Below, in pieces: positions 1-6,133 of a stretch of 6,379 nt of DNA. The DNA lies in the NCBI GenBank assembly GCA_016650435.1, contig JAENVT010000545.1, forward strand, positions 1-6,379. Reading direction: 5' to 3'. A program made the position numbers and the translations under genes. Numbering within the stretch: the first letter of the stretch is position 1; each line of letters starts with the position of its first letter. Below the pieces are notes generated by a model. That model had not been told where the DNA came from, ran no database searches, and saw nothing but the letters and a program-made list of their open reading frames with translations. Source of the stretch: Ilumatobacteraceae bacterium (GTDB taxonomy: Bacteria; Actinomycetota; Acidimicrobiia; Acidimicrobiales; Ilumatobacteraceae).

Positions 1-573
1 GACCTGCCAACCGCCGAGCTGCCTGGCGAGCAAGGCACCCTCGGCGTATCCGACTGCGGCCGCAAGAACCGCCAGGATCAACAATGCGTCGGCAGCATGC
101 AACGTGCCGCCGCCTTCGTGAACGACGTAGGCAACGACGGCTGCAAATCCAACCGCGCTGCATGCCCAGTACGCGGACGACGGCCGCTCGCCGGCGCGTA
201 ACACGGCTAGGCCGGCGGTGGCCAGCGGTAGCAGCCCGTTGACGACAGAGCCGTGCAGGCTGGCGGTATGTCGAAGTGCGTAAGCAATCAGGAGCGGGAA
301 TCCGAAAATCACGCCGCCGACGACCAGGACGAGTCGTCCGACCTGGGCGCGACTTGGTCGCGGAGGCTTGACGATCAGCAACGTGATCCCCGCCAAAACG
401 CTGGCGACTGCGGCACGGCCGATCGCGGCCACGGTCGGGTCGAGTCCACGGACGGCGATCTTGGTCAGTGGCAAGCTGAAGCTGAACACGAGTACGCCGA
501 TTCCCGCCAACACAAGACCCACCCGGCGATGGTATCGACCGTGCCCGCTCGAGGCCGGCTGATATCTCGTCAA
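1..573 (-). CDS. EamA/DMT-family permease, N-terminal part (runs off left edge)
   Basis: Reading the minus strand gives about 191 residues without a stop up to the window edge. The sequence is strongly hydrophobic, with helix-like stretches near residues 18-35, 48-68, 79-100, 107-125, 133-151 and 162-178. Motifs typical of drug/metabolite transporter (EamA) proteins are visible: FSFSLPLTKIAVRGLDP near residues 30-46, HGSVVNGLLPLATAG near 107-121, then GERPS. Such proteins usually have ten membrane helices and about 290 residues, so roughly two thirds is present. They export or exchange small metabolites across the inner membrane; the substrate cannot be read from sequence. The start is uncertain. 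TTG at 573 lies 8 nt after the stop of the upstream oxidoreductase gene, and GTG at 522 begins just before the first hydrophobic stretch. No ATG and no good ribosome site is seen. The short gap suggests translation coupled to the oxidoreductase gene. Confidence 0.85.
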   Translation of the reverse strand, partial: MTRYQPASSGHGRYHRRVGLVLAGIGVLVFSFSLPLTKIAVRGLDPTVAAIGRAAVASVLAGITLLIVKPPRPSRAQVGRLVLVVGGVIFGFPLLIAYALRHTASLHGSVVNGLLPLATAGLAVLRAGERPSSAYWACSAVGFAAVVAYVVHEGGGTLHAADALLILAVLAAAVGYAEGALLARQLGGWQV

Positions 574-581
574 ACTGGGTT

Positions 582-1454
582 TCAGGTGAGCGCTGGCGCA
601 AGGATGCGCAACTGCTCCAAAGGCAGGGCCCGCGGAGTGTCTGTCAGCACCTGGATGCAGACGTGGCTCGCGCCGGCGTCGCGGTGTTCCTTGATGCGCG
701 CCGTGATCGCCGCTTCATCGCCCCAAGCGACGAGGGCGTCGATCAGACGATCGCTGCCTCCATCGGCGATTTCATCGTCGGTGAAGCCGAGGCGTTTCCA
801 GTTGTTCGTGTAGTTGGACAGCAGGAAGTAGTTGACGAGATTGGTACGGGCAATCGCTCGAGCCCGGTTGGGATCGGTCTCCAAGACCACACCCTGTTCG
901 GTCGCGACGAGCGCATCGGGCCCGACGGCTTGCCGAGCGACGTGGGTGTGTTCCGGCGTCACGAGATACGGGTGGACCCCTGCAGTGCGGGTCGCGGCCA
1001 ATTCGAGCATCTTCGGCCCCAGCGCGGCGAGCGCACGATCCTCGACCGCCAGCGGTACGGGCGCGGCGTCGAGCGCGTCGAGAAACGCACGCGTGCGAGC
1101 CAACGGCGTCCGATAGGCGCCCGCCTCGATTTTGGAATCGATCAATAGGGCGTGGCTGACCCCGATTCCGACAAGGAATCGATCGCCGTGCTGCTCGGTC
1201 AGCGCCGCGTGGTTCGCGGCAGTCTCCTCTGCCGTGTGCATCCACAGGTTGAGGATCCCGGTAGCGATTGTCGCCGTGGAGGTGGCCCCCAGGAGGTTCT
1301 CGACCGCGCCGAACACGTCGCCGCCAATGTCGGGAATCCACATGGCGCTGTAGCCGAGCGATTCCAGTTCGCCGGCAGCAGCGGCGATCTCGTGTGCATC
1401 GCCGTTGCGGAGCGCGCTGCTCCACACGCCCGTACCGATCAGTGGTTGTGTCAT
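582..1454 (-). CDS. LLM-class F420-dependent oxidoreductase, MSMEG_4141 family
   Basis: This 290-residue protein looks like a full-length member of the luciferase-like monooxygenase superfamily, closest to the TIGR03620 (MSMEG_4141) group. Members are TIM-barrel proteins predicted to use cofactor F420 for hydride transfer; substrates of this group are generally unknown. Recognisable stretches are GVWSSALR (9-16), LGYSAMWIPDIGGDVFGAVE (33-52), ATGILNLWMH (64-73), HGDRFLVGIGVSH (89-101), AALGPKMLELA (143-153), HPYLVTPEHT (161-170), NYTNNWKRLGFTDDE (214-228) and GGSDRLIDALVAWGD (232-246). They occur in the expected order with no gap. The ATG start fits the family N-terminus. It has no clear Shine-Dalgarno and is preceded by a hairpin at 1454-1470. 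The gene lies 48 nt after the HNH gene and 8 nt before the permease gene. Enzyme class is fairly secure; F420 use is inferred from the family and the substrate is unknown. Confidence 0.92.
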   Translation of the reverse strand: MTQPLIGTGVWSSALRNGDAHEIAAAAGELESLGYSAMWIPDIGGDVFGAVENLLGATSTATIATGILNLWMHTAEETAANHAALTEQHGDRFLVGIGVSHALLIDSKIEAGAYRTPLARTRAFLDALDAAPVPLAVEDRALAALGPKMLELAATRTAGVHPYLVTPEHTHVARQAVGPDALVATEQGVVLETDPNRARAIARTNLVNYFLLSNYTNNWKRLGFTDDEIADGGSDRLIDALVAWGDEAAITARIKEHRDAGASHVCIQVLTDTPRALPLEQLRILAPALT

Positions 1455-1470
1455 GCCAACCAGCTTGGCA
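1454..1470 (-). promoter_or_regulatory. Hairpin abutting the oxidoreductase start codon
   Basis: A perfect 6-bp inverted repeat (TGCCAA, 5-nt spacer, TTGGCA) lies directly in front of the oxidoreductase gene, and its last base is the A of the ATG. In mRNA it would fold as a short hairpin over the place where a Shine-Dalgarno would sit. As DNA it could equally be a small operator half-site pair. Only the symmetry is visible; a regulatory role is inference. Confidence 0.3.
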
Positions 1471-1502
1471 CGAGGACAGTGATCGCCAGATGGCCGCGGC
1501 GC

Positions 1503-2717
1503 TCATGCGGCGCCGCGTTTGGGCGGGCCGGTGGTCATGATTTGGCCGTCGGGGAGTGTGATCGAAAGTTCGCGGTTGGGTCCGAGGGCGACGACCCAGC
1601 CGTCGTTGTGGATGCTCTGGTGGTGCTTCTCGCACACCGGCAGCAGATTCTCGAGATCAGTTCTCCCGCCGTGCCGCCACCAGATGACGTGATGCAACTT
1701 CGTTCGCGAGTAGCGCACACAACAGCCAGGTATCGCACAGGTCGCGTACAACCCGCGCAGCGCCCGGCGCTGGGCGCGGTTCGCCAGCCGTGTCGTGCGA
1801 CCCAAGTTCAACTCACCCGGCGCGTCGATGACGACGCCGTTGCGGACGGTGATCGAATAGACGCTTGCCCGTGGCCGTAATGCGTCCAAGAACTCTTGGG
1901 GCAGATCGGTATCGGCACCCCAATCAAGTCTCGGTTGACCATCGGGCAGCGGGTTGGTGTGGTCCTCGACAACGACGATCTCCGGACGTCCGACCCGTGC
2001 CCCTTCGCCATTCAGCAACGCCAGCAAGGCGTGGGCACGCAAGAACGATTGTTTCTCCAACAGATCGGTCGGGCAGTCCCCAGGGTGGTTGTCGTGGAAC
2101 ATTGCTTCGATCTGTGCGTCGAGCCGGTTCTCCAACACCAACCAGGTCGCCGGATCCAACGTCACCGACCAGCGGCCCATCCCGGTGGCCTTGTCGGTCC
2201 AGCTGTTGCAGCGCATCGCTCGACGCTGTCGTGCCAACCGTTCGAGTCCGTCGCCATCGGTTTCTAACCGTCGGGCCTCGTCGCGGACGCTACGAGCGAA
2301 CTCGTCGGGTGCGCTGTGCTCGGCGATCTTCACCAGACGTTGGCCTTGATCGACCAACTGCGCCTGCACCGCCGGGTCGGCCTGTCGCAACACCCGGGTC
2401 AACACATCGACATGCTCACCCGAGACCCGACCGGCATCCAACGACTCACCGAACGCCGGAACTGTCTGGGCGGTCTCGGCGCGCCCCAACAACCGTTCAC
2501 CATTGCGCAGCGATGTGCGGCCAGCCTCGGCCAAGAACTTCTCGGGAAACGACGACACCTTGGCCATCAATTGAGCGAAAGCGACCTCGCGACCTTCGAC
2601 CCACGACTTCAGCCGGCGCAAATCCTCGACGCCAGCCCTCAACACACCCGAATCAACACAATCAGAAGAGACCGCCGCGACCCGCCCCACCAGGCTTTGC
2701 ACCACTGCCGTCTCCAT
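1503..2717 (-). CDS. DUF222 / HNH endonuclease-domain protein (13E12-repeat type)
   Basis: A 404-residue protein of the abundant actinobacterial DUF222-HNH family. The N-terminal two thirds is a helical DUF222 region, recognisable from RTSLRNGERLLGRAETA and GRVSGEHVDVLTRVLRQADP. The C-terminal HNH nuclease domain has a zinc-ribbon-like frame: C327 and C332, then LHHVIWWRHGG with H342, H343 and H349, then N357, C362, H365, H366 and H370. The HNH residues appear intact, so nuclease chemistry is plausible, but the biological role of the family is not settled. Copies are often numerous in one genome, and some treat them as mobile or selfish elements. I chose ATG 2717 because the protein then begins METAVVQSLVGRVAAV, as family members do. 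The open frame continues to 3032, but that part lies over the lipoprotein gene and reads as arginine-rich non-coding sequence. GGGAAG just upstream is a poorly spaced ribosome-site candidate. Confidence 0.88.
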   Translation of the reverse strand: METAVVQSLVGRVAAVSSDCVDSGVLRAGVEDLRRLKSWVEGREVAFAQLMAKVSSFPEKFLAEAGRTSLRNGERLLGRAETAQTVPAFGESLDAGRVSGEHVDVLTRVLRQADPAVQAQLVDQGQRLVKIAEHSAPDEFARSVRDEARRLETDGDGLERLARQRRAMRCNSWTDKATGMGRWSVTLDPATWLVLENRLDAQIEAMFHDNHPGDCPTDLLEKQSFLRAHALLALLNGEGARVGRPEIVVVEDHTNPLPDGQPRLDWGADTDLPQEFLDALRPRASVYSITVRNGVVIDAPGELNLGRTTRLANRAQRRALRGLYATCAIPGCCVRYSRTKLHHVIWWRHGGRTDLENLLPVCEKHHQSIHNDGWVVALGPNRELSITLPDGQIMTTGPPKRGAA

Positions 2718-2758
2718 CTTCCCATTCTTGCAAAGGGGTGTTACACGGTTCCCGGGAC

Positions 2759-3745
2759 CTACAAACCGACGGAGATGGTGTTGTCTTTCACCAGTCCATG
2801 CAGCGTGATCGGTGCGGCGCTGACCAGCGTGTCTCCCCGCGCGACGAGGCCATCGGGAGGTCCGCTGCCGGGCGTGTACCAATCGATCACGAACGTTGGA
2901 CCGGAACATTCGGTTGCGTCGGCCGGCAGGTCGTCGCAGATGCTGGCACTGCCGCTGCTGTCGATGACGAGCCATCCCGTCACGACCGCTCTGCCGTACT
3001 TGCCACTGACCTCTGAGATCGTCCCGACCCAAGCCCCCGGCACTGTGGGGGCGAAGGCAGCCGTCGACAACGGCAGGGGCGCGAGGCTCTCTGCGATTCG
3101 TTCCACCACGTCGTGACCGATGGTCGAATCACTGCCTTGAATGATCAACGTCCAGTGATCGTCGTGCAGAATCAGTGCAGATGCAGCTGGCTCTTGTATC
3201 GAGTGAACCCAGATTGCAGGCCGGCGCTGGACAGTGGCCGTTCCCTCGGATTCTGCGCCGCGAAACTGCTCGAGCCCATCGGCGGAGGATGTCAGGTTCA
3301 CGGTGACCGATGGTGCCCCCAAGGCCTTCGCGTATGTCGATCGCGCGAATCCCGCCGAGCCGCCTTCGTCGGTGAGGGTCCACCCGTCCGGCAGCCACGA
3401 AGGAACGGGCATCGCAATCTGCACCCCGAATGCCACCGGAAGGGTGGCGTGCCGTCGATCGTCGATGACCTTGCGCGATCCGATCGCGTGGGCAAGCCGG
3501 ACCTGGAAACCGCCGAGGCACGCCTGCTCGTCGCCACCGCTGAAGCGCACGTTGAGGAGAAGATGGATCTCCGTGTCGCTCTCGATGACGCGTGGCGACG
3601 GGGAAGCGCAGCCGTCAATCCCGGCGGTGAGGACCGACGATGACGGGCTAGCAGCGCCGACGTCAGTGATCTGCATCCAGCCTCGACTACACGAGCCAAG
3701 GCACATGACCATCCCGACGACGCCCACGACCGGCCACACCCGCAT
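2759..3745 (-). CDS. Predicted secreted lipoprotein, unknown function
   Basis: From ATG 3745 this is a 328-residue protein. Its N-terminus is a short signal peptide, MRVWPVVGVVGMVMCLGSC, with a lipobox-like LGSC placing the lipidated cysteine at residue 19, so a membrane-anchored extracytoplasmic protein is expected. Three parts can be seen. Residues about 50-105 carry an IESDTEIHLLLNV strand pattern with paired cysteines (46 and 76). Residues about 108-222 carry VPSWLPDGWTL, then AIWVHSIQEPAASALILHDD and a VVERIAESL helix, resembling DUF4367-type domains that follow a 'PDGW' motif. Residues about 235-328 form a beta-rich tail, GAWVGTISEVSG...GWLVIDSSGSASIC, with a second cysteine pair (270 and 280). 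I cannot name a function. The frame stays open to 3940, but that stretch lies opposite the DUF167 gene and lacks a signal sequence. GTG 3748 is an equivalent start. It heads the minus-strand gene run, 41 nt before the HNH gene. Confidence 0.8.
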   Translation of the reverse strand: MRVWPVVGVVGMVMCLGSCSRGWMQITDVGAASPSSSVLTAGIDGCASPSPRVIESDTEIHLLLNVRFSGGDEQACLGGFQVRLAHAIGSRKVIDDRRHATLPVAFGVQIAMPVPSWLPDGWTLTDEGGSAGFARSTYAKALGAPSVTVNLTSSADGLEQFRGAESEGTATVQRRPAIWVHSIQEPAASALILHDDHWTLIIQGSDSTIGHDVVERIAESLAPLPLSTAAFAPTVPGAWVGTISEVSGKYGRAVVTGWLVIDSSGSASICDDLPADATECSGPTFVIDWYTPGSGPPDGLVARGDTLVSAAPITLHGLVKDNTISVGL

Positions 3746-3806
3746 CACGGCGGAAGCCTTGTCCCAAGCTGCGCCCGACGCAAGACATCCACATAGCCTG
3801 CTTTCG
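3746..3806. promoter_or_regulatory. Divergent intergenic region between lipoprotein and DUF167 genes
   Basis: These 61 nt separate the starts of two oppositely transcribed genes and so must carry, or overlap with, both promoters if the starts are right. I see no strong -35/-10 pair on either strand and no clear Shine-Dalgarno before either start, which would fit leaderless or very short-leader transcripts. The assignment rests on position only. Confidence 0.4.
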
Positions 3807-4049
3807 ATGCCGAGCGACGACGCGCCACGGCGGTTGGCCATCCGGGTGATTCCGCGATCGAAACGAGACGAGGTGGGCGGGGAGCGCGCCGGGCGTCTGC
3901 TGGTCCGAACTACCGCCGCGCCGGTCGATGACGCGGCCAACGCGGCGGTGCGCCGGTTGGTGGCCGCGCACCTCGACGTACCACTGCGACGCGTCGAGAT
4001 CGTGTCGGGGCATCATTCGCGCGACAAGGTCATCAACGTCACGCAATGA
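3807..4049 (+). CDS. DUF167 (YggU-like) small protein
   Basis: An 80-residue protein beginning MPSDDAPRRLAIRVIPRSKR, matching the small, single-domain DUF167/YggU family. The characteristic order is present: a VIPRSKRDEV strand at 14-23, LLVRTTAAPVDDAANAAVRR at 31-50 (families usually read P-x-x-GKAN here; this one has DDAAN), and the closing SGHHSRDKVINV at 67-78. Family members are cytoplasmic, about 75-110 residues long, with known structures but no agreed function. ATG 3807 gives the family-like N-terminus; no ribosome site is apparent, so a leaderless message is possible. The open frame extends upstream to 3234, but that part overlaps the lipoprotein gene antisense and does not read like a protein. 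It is the first gene of the rightward set, 30 nt before the SRPBCC remnant. Confidence 0.85.
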   Translation: MPSDDAPRRLAIRVIPRSKRDEVGGERAGRLLVRTTAAPVDDAANAAVRRLVAAHLDVPLRRVEIVSGHHSRDKVINVTQ

Positions 4050-4079
4050 GATCGCACAGAGCGCGTGGAAGATGTGGCG

Positions 4080-4222
4080 ATGACGACAGAGCGTTTCGAG
4101 GTGCGGCGGACAATCGCCGCGGAGGCGGCGACCATCTTCAAACTTCTCTGCGACCCGCAAGGTCTGCCTTGTGGGCGACCCTCGGAATCCTGGCTCGAAC
4201 CGTGAAGAAGAACCAGGGCTAG
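4080..4222 (+). pseudogene. Internally deleted SRPBCC-family (polyketide cyclase-like) gene remnant
   Basis: ATG 4080 opens with MTTERFEVRRTIAAEAATIF then KLLCDPQG, which is the usual beginning of an actinobacterial SRPBCC protein (first strand, then the helix ending D-P-x-G, normally followed by HV-x-I-D). Right after CDPQG the resemblance stops, and this frame reaches a stop at 4204-4206 after only 41 residues. In a shifted frame the segment from about 4175 reads ATLGILARTVKKNQG and ends in TAG at 4220-4222, which looks like the C-terminal helix of the same family. The simplest reading is that roughly 100 or more central codons were lost in an out-of-frame deletion with its junction near 4164-4176. 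SRPBCC proteins normally have about 140-160 residues and bind hydrophobic ligands in a helix-grip pocket; nothing of that pocket is left. GTG 4074 and GTG 4065 are alternative in-frame starts. It could instead be a small expressed peptide, which I think is less likely. Confidence 0.62.
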
Positions 4223-4239
4223 CAGTCAAGCACTAGTAA

Positions 4240-4255
4240 TCGAACAAGTGTTCGA
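4240..4255. promoter_or_regulatory. LexA operator (SOS box) for DNA polymerase IV
   Basis: TCGAACAAGTGTTCGA has two perfect 6-bp arms, TCGAAC and GTTCGA, around a 4-nt centre. This matches exactly the Gram-positive/actinobacterial LexA consensus TCGAAC-N4-GTTCGA. It ends 5 nt before the first possible GTG of the translesion polymerase gene, the kind of gene LexA often represses. A weak -10-like TAGTAAT sits at 4234-4240, overlapping the left edge of the box, so bound LexA would block transcription start and the message would have little or no leader. The sequence match is seen directly; LexA binding is inferred from the consensus and the downstream gene. Confidence 0.88.
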
Positions 4256-4260
4256 CTACA

Positions 4261-5514
4261 GTGCAGGTGGTGCCCCTCGGTGCCACCATCCTTCACGCCG
4301 ACCTCGATGCCTTCTACGCATCGGTCGAGCAGCTGTTGCACCCTGAGCTGCGTGGACGTCCGATCGCAGTCGGGGGTGGCGTGGTTTTGGCAGCGTCGTA
4401 CGAAGCGAAGCGGTTCGGGGTGCAAGGTGGAATGTCGGGATGGCGGGCCAAGCGCCTGTGCCCAGACCTGCAATTCGTGCAGGGGCATTTCTCCGAGTAT
4501 CAACGCCTCGCCGATCACGTCATGGCAGTACTCGGCGACTTCACGCCGCTCGTGCAGCGCATCTCCATCGACGAGGCATTCCTCGACGTCACAGGATCGG
4601 TTCATCTGTTCGGTCCTGCAGAGATCATCGGCGACCGGATCCGGCAGCGCGTGCGCGCCGAGGTCGGGCTACCCATCTCGGTCGGCGCGGCGCGCACCAA
4701 ACACCTCGCCAAGATTGCGTCGCAGGTGGCCAAGCCCGACGGCTTGGTCGTGGTGCATCCGGCCAGTGAACGAGCCTTCCTCGACCCGCTGCCGGTCGGG
4801 CTCGTCTGGGGAATCGGGCCCGTCACGCGACAGCGTCTCGCCGAACGCGGCATCTACCGCATCGGCCAATTGGCGGCCTCGCCGGAAGGTGCTCTGCAGT
4901 CGCTGCTCGGTCGAGCGCTTGGGGCCAAGGTCGGCGCGCTTGCGGCCAACGACGACCGGCGCCGGGTCAAGCCGCAAGGTCGCGCCGGATCCGTTGGCGC
5001 GCAGTCGGCGTTTGGTCGTCGTGACGTTTCGCCCGAACTCATTCGCTCGGTGCTCGGGCACCTCGCCGACCGGGTCGCCGGGCGCTTGCGCGCCAAACAA
5101 CGCGCCGGACGCACGGTCACCGTCAGAGTCCGCTTCGCAAGCATGCGCGCCGTCACCCGGTCGCACACCGGCTCGCACTCGGTGTCGGCGACGCTGACCC
5201 TCACTGAGATCGCCGAGCGCCTCGTCTACCGGGCGCTCGCCGATCATCCCGACGAGTATCAGATCTCGCTGCTGGCCATCTCGGTTTCGAACCTGGTCGA
5301 CCAGCCGGTGCTGCAACTCGAGTTGCCGTTGCAGCCCGACGAACCCGACCGCCCTGGCTCGCGCATCGGCGCGGCGCGATGGGCCGTGGATCATTCCATC
5401 GATGCTGTCCGTCGCCGCTTCGGTCGCGCCGCTGTCGGATACGCGGGCGTCGTGTTGTCGAAGTACACCTCCGTACCTGACGAGTTCCGCGAGCTCGCCG
5501 AGCACGAGCTGTGA
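4261..5514 (+). CDS. dinB: DNA polymerase IV (Y-family translesion polymerase)
   Basis: A 417-residue Y-family polymerase that inserts nucleotides opposite damaged template bases with low fidelity. The palm motifs are complete: ILHADLDAFYASVEQ at 10-24 with metal ligand D14 and steric-gate Y19, SYEAKRFGV at 46-54 for dNTP contacts, and ISIDEAFLDVTG at 101-112 with catalytic D104 and E105. VGAARTKHLAKIASQVAKPDGL (141-162) and the helix-hairpin-helix-like VWGIGPVTRQRLAERGI (182-198) form the thumb. The little finger covers about 245-345. QLELPL at 352-357 is a likely sliding-clamp binding motif, followed by IDAVRRRFGRAAVGYAGVV and a PDEFRELAEHEL end. Length is normal and no key residue is missing. 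Start codons GTG 4261, 4267 and 4270 are all in frame, without a Shine-Dalgarno; given the LexA box ending at 4255, a short-leader or leaderless message is likely. SOS induction is expected. The DinB-fold gene follows after 60 nt. Confidence 0.95.
   Translation: MQVVPLGATILHADLDAFYASVEQLLHPELRGRPIAVGGGVVLAASYEAKRFGVQGGMSGWRAKRLCPDLQFVQGHFSEYQRLADHVMAVLGDFTPLVQRISIDEAFLDVTGSVHLFGPAEIIGDRIRQRVRAEVGLPISVGAARTKHLAKIASQVAKPDGLVVVHPASERAFLDPLPVGLVWGIGPVTRQRLAERGIYRIGQLAASPEGALQSLLGRALGAKVGALAANDDRRRVKPQGRAGSVGAQSAFGRRDVSPELIRSVLGHLADRVAGRLRAKQRAGRTVTVRVRFASMRAVTRSHTGSHSVSATLTLTEIAERLVYRALADHPDEYQISLLAISVSNLVDQPVLQLELPLQPDEPDRPGSRIGAARWAVDHSIDAVRRRFGRAAVGYAGVVLSKYTSVPDEFRELAEHEL
4266..4287 (+). promoter_or_regulatory. 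Possible mRNA hairpin over the dinB start codons
   Basis: GGTGGTGCC and GGTGCCACC, separated by CCTC, can pair as a 9-bp stem containing two G-U pairs. The stem covers two of the three candidate GTG starts (4267 and 4270) and leaves GTG 4261 free at its 5' side. If it forms, it would favour initiation at 4261 or limit basal translation. Only the pairing potential is seen; GC-rich coding DNA produces such stems by chance. Confidence 0.25.
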
Positions 5515-5560
5515 GATCGATGCAGGCAGCGATCGACGCCGCCGAGCACCTGTCGGTTCT

Positions 5561-5574
5561 TATACGTTGGGGAC
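5561..5574 (+). promoter_or_regulatory. Possible -10 element of a leaderless promoter for the DinB-fold gene
   Basis: An AT-rich TATACG, or TTATAC from 5560, stands out in GC-rich sequence 8-9 nt before GTG 5575. That is the spacing expected if transcription begins at or next to the start codon. No -35 hexamer is recognisable and there is no good Shine-Dalgarno. The gene may instead, or also, be read through from dinB. Confidence 0.3.
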
Positions 5575-6129
5575 GTGACGATCGAATCGGAGACGAAGAG
5601 TTGGACCTGGGTACTTGAGCGGAAGTGCGAGGAATGCAGATTCGACACCCGCTCCTTCCCACCCGAGGACATCGCCCGACTGTCCCGCGGCGCCGCCGAA
5701 CCGTGGCCGGTATTGCTGGGTCATCCGCTCGCTCGTGTCCGGCCGGAGCAGGGGTGCTGGTCGGCATTGGAGTACGGCTGTCACGTGCGCGACGTGTTCC
5801 GCCTCGGCGTGTACCGAGTGCATCGAATGTTGCAGGAGGACGACCCGAAGTTCGAGAACTGGGACCAGGACGAAACGGCAGTCGCCGAGCGTTACGACTT
5901 ACAAGATCCGTTGGTCGTCGCCGGCGAAATATTGACAGCAGGAACCGAGCTCGCCGACCTGTACGACACCGTGCAGACCGATCAATGGCTGCGTCCCGGA
6001 TTGCGAAGTGACGGATCATCATTCACCGTTGATTCGTTCGGCCGGTACTTCCTCCACGACCCGATGCATCACATCATCGACGTGCAGCGTGGCTACGAAC
6101 GGTTGAATGCATCGCCTGACCACAACTGA
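5575..6129 (+). CDS. DinB/YfiT-fold four-helix-bundle protein (putative metal-dependent transferase)
   Basis: A 184-residue protein of the DinB-like superfamily, which is unrelated to polymerase IV despite the name. The N-terminus TKSWTWVLERKCEECRFDTRSF (7-28), with a CxxC pair at C18 and C21, is typical of an actinobacterial branch. Helix-bundle landmarks follow: WSALEYGCHVRDVFRLGVYR (62-81) carrying H70, and FGRYFLHDPMHHIIDVQRGY (155-174) carrying H161 and H165. H70, H161 and H165 fit the three-histidine metal site of the fold. Characterised relatives include mycothiol- or bacillithiol-dependent transferases and DNA-damage-induced proteins of unknown role, so thiol transfer is possible but unproven here. 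GTG 5575 is the only sensible start for this N-terminus. The gene lies 60 nt after dinB in the same direction, so it could be co-induced. Two hairpins follow the stop codon. Confidence 0.88.
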   Translation: MTIESETKSWTWVLERKCEECRFDTRSFPPEDIARLSRGAAEPWPVLLGHPLARVRPEQGCWSALEYGCHVRDVFRLGVYRVHRMLQEDDPKFENWDQDETAVAERYDLQDPLVVAGEILTAGTELADLYDTVQTDQWLRPGLRSDGSSFTVDSFGRYFLHDPMHHIIDVQRGYERLNASPDHN

Positions 6130-6133
6130 GACG

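Noticed and set aside
253..813. Plus-strand open frame across the permease and oxidoreductase 3' end
   Set aside because: It is antisense to two recognised genes, and its translation shows no family features.
1152..3016. Long plus-strand open frames (about 1152-1880 and 1865-3016)
   Set aside because: They lie opposite the oxidoreductase, HNH and lipoprotein genes, are rich in arginine, proline and serine with no recognisable domain, and are expected by-products of high GC content.
2718..3032. N-terminal extension of the DUF222-HNH frame by 105 codons
   Set aside because: The extension overlaps the lipoprotein gene in another frame, is arginine/glutamine-rich low-quality sequence, and family members begin near METAV at 2717.
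3234..3806. Upstream extension of the DUF167 frame
   Set aside because: It is antisense to the lipoprotein gene, has a non-protein-like composition, and DUF167 proteins are short.
3746..3940. N-terminal extension of the lipoprotein frame
   Set aside because: It lies antisense to the DUF167 gene and would bury the signal peptide that begins at 3745.
4669..6022. Long minus-strand open frames opposite dinB and the DinB-fold gene
   Set aside because: Both are antisense to well-supported genes, and their composition is arginine-rich without motifs.
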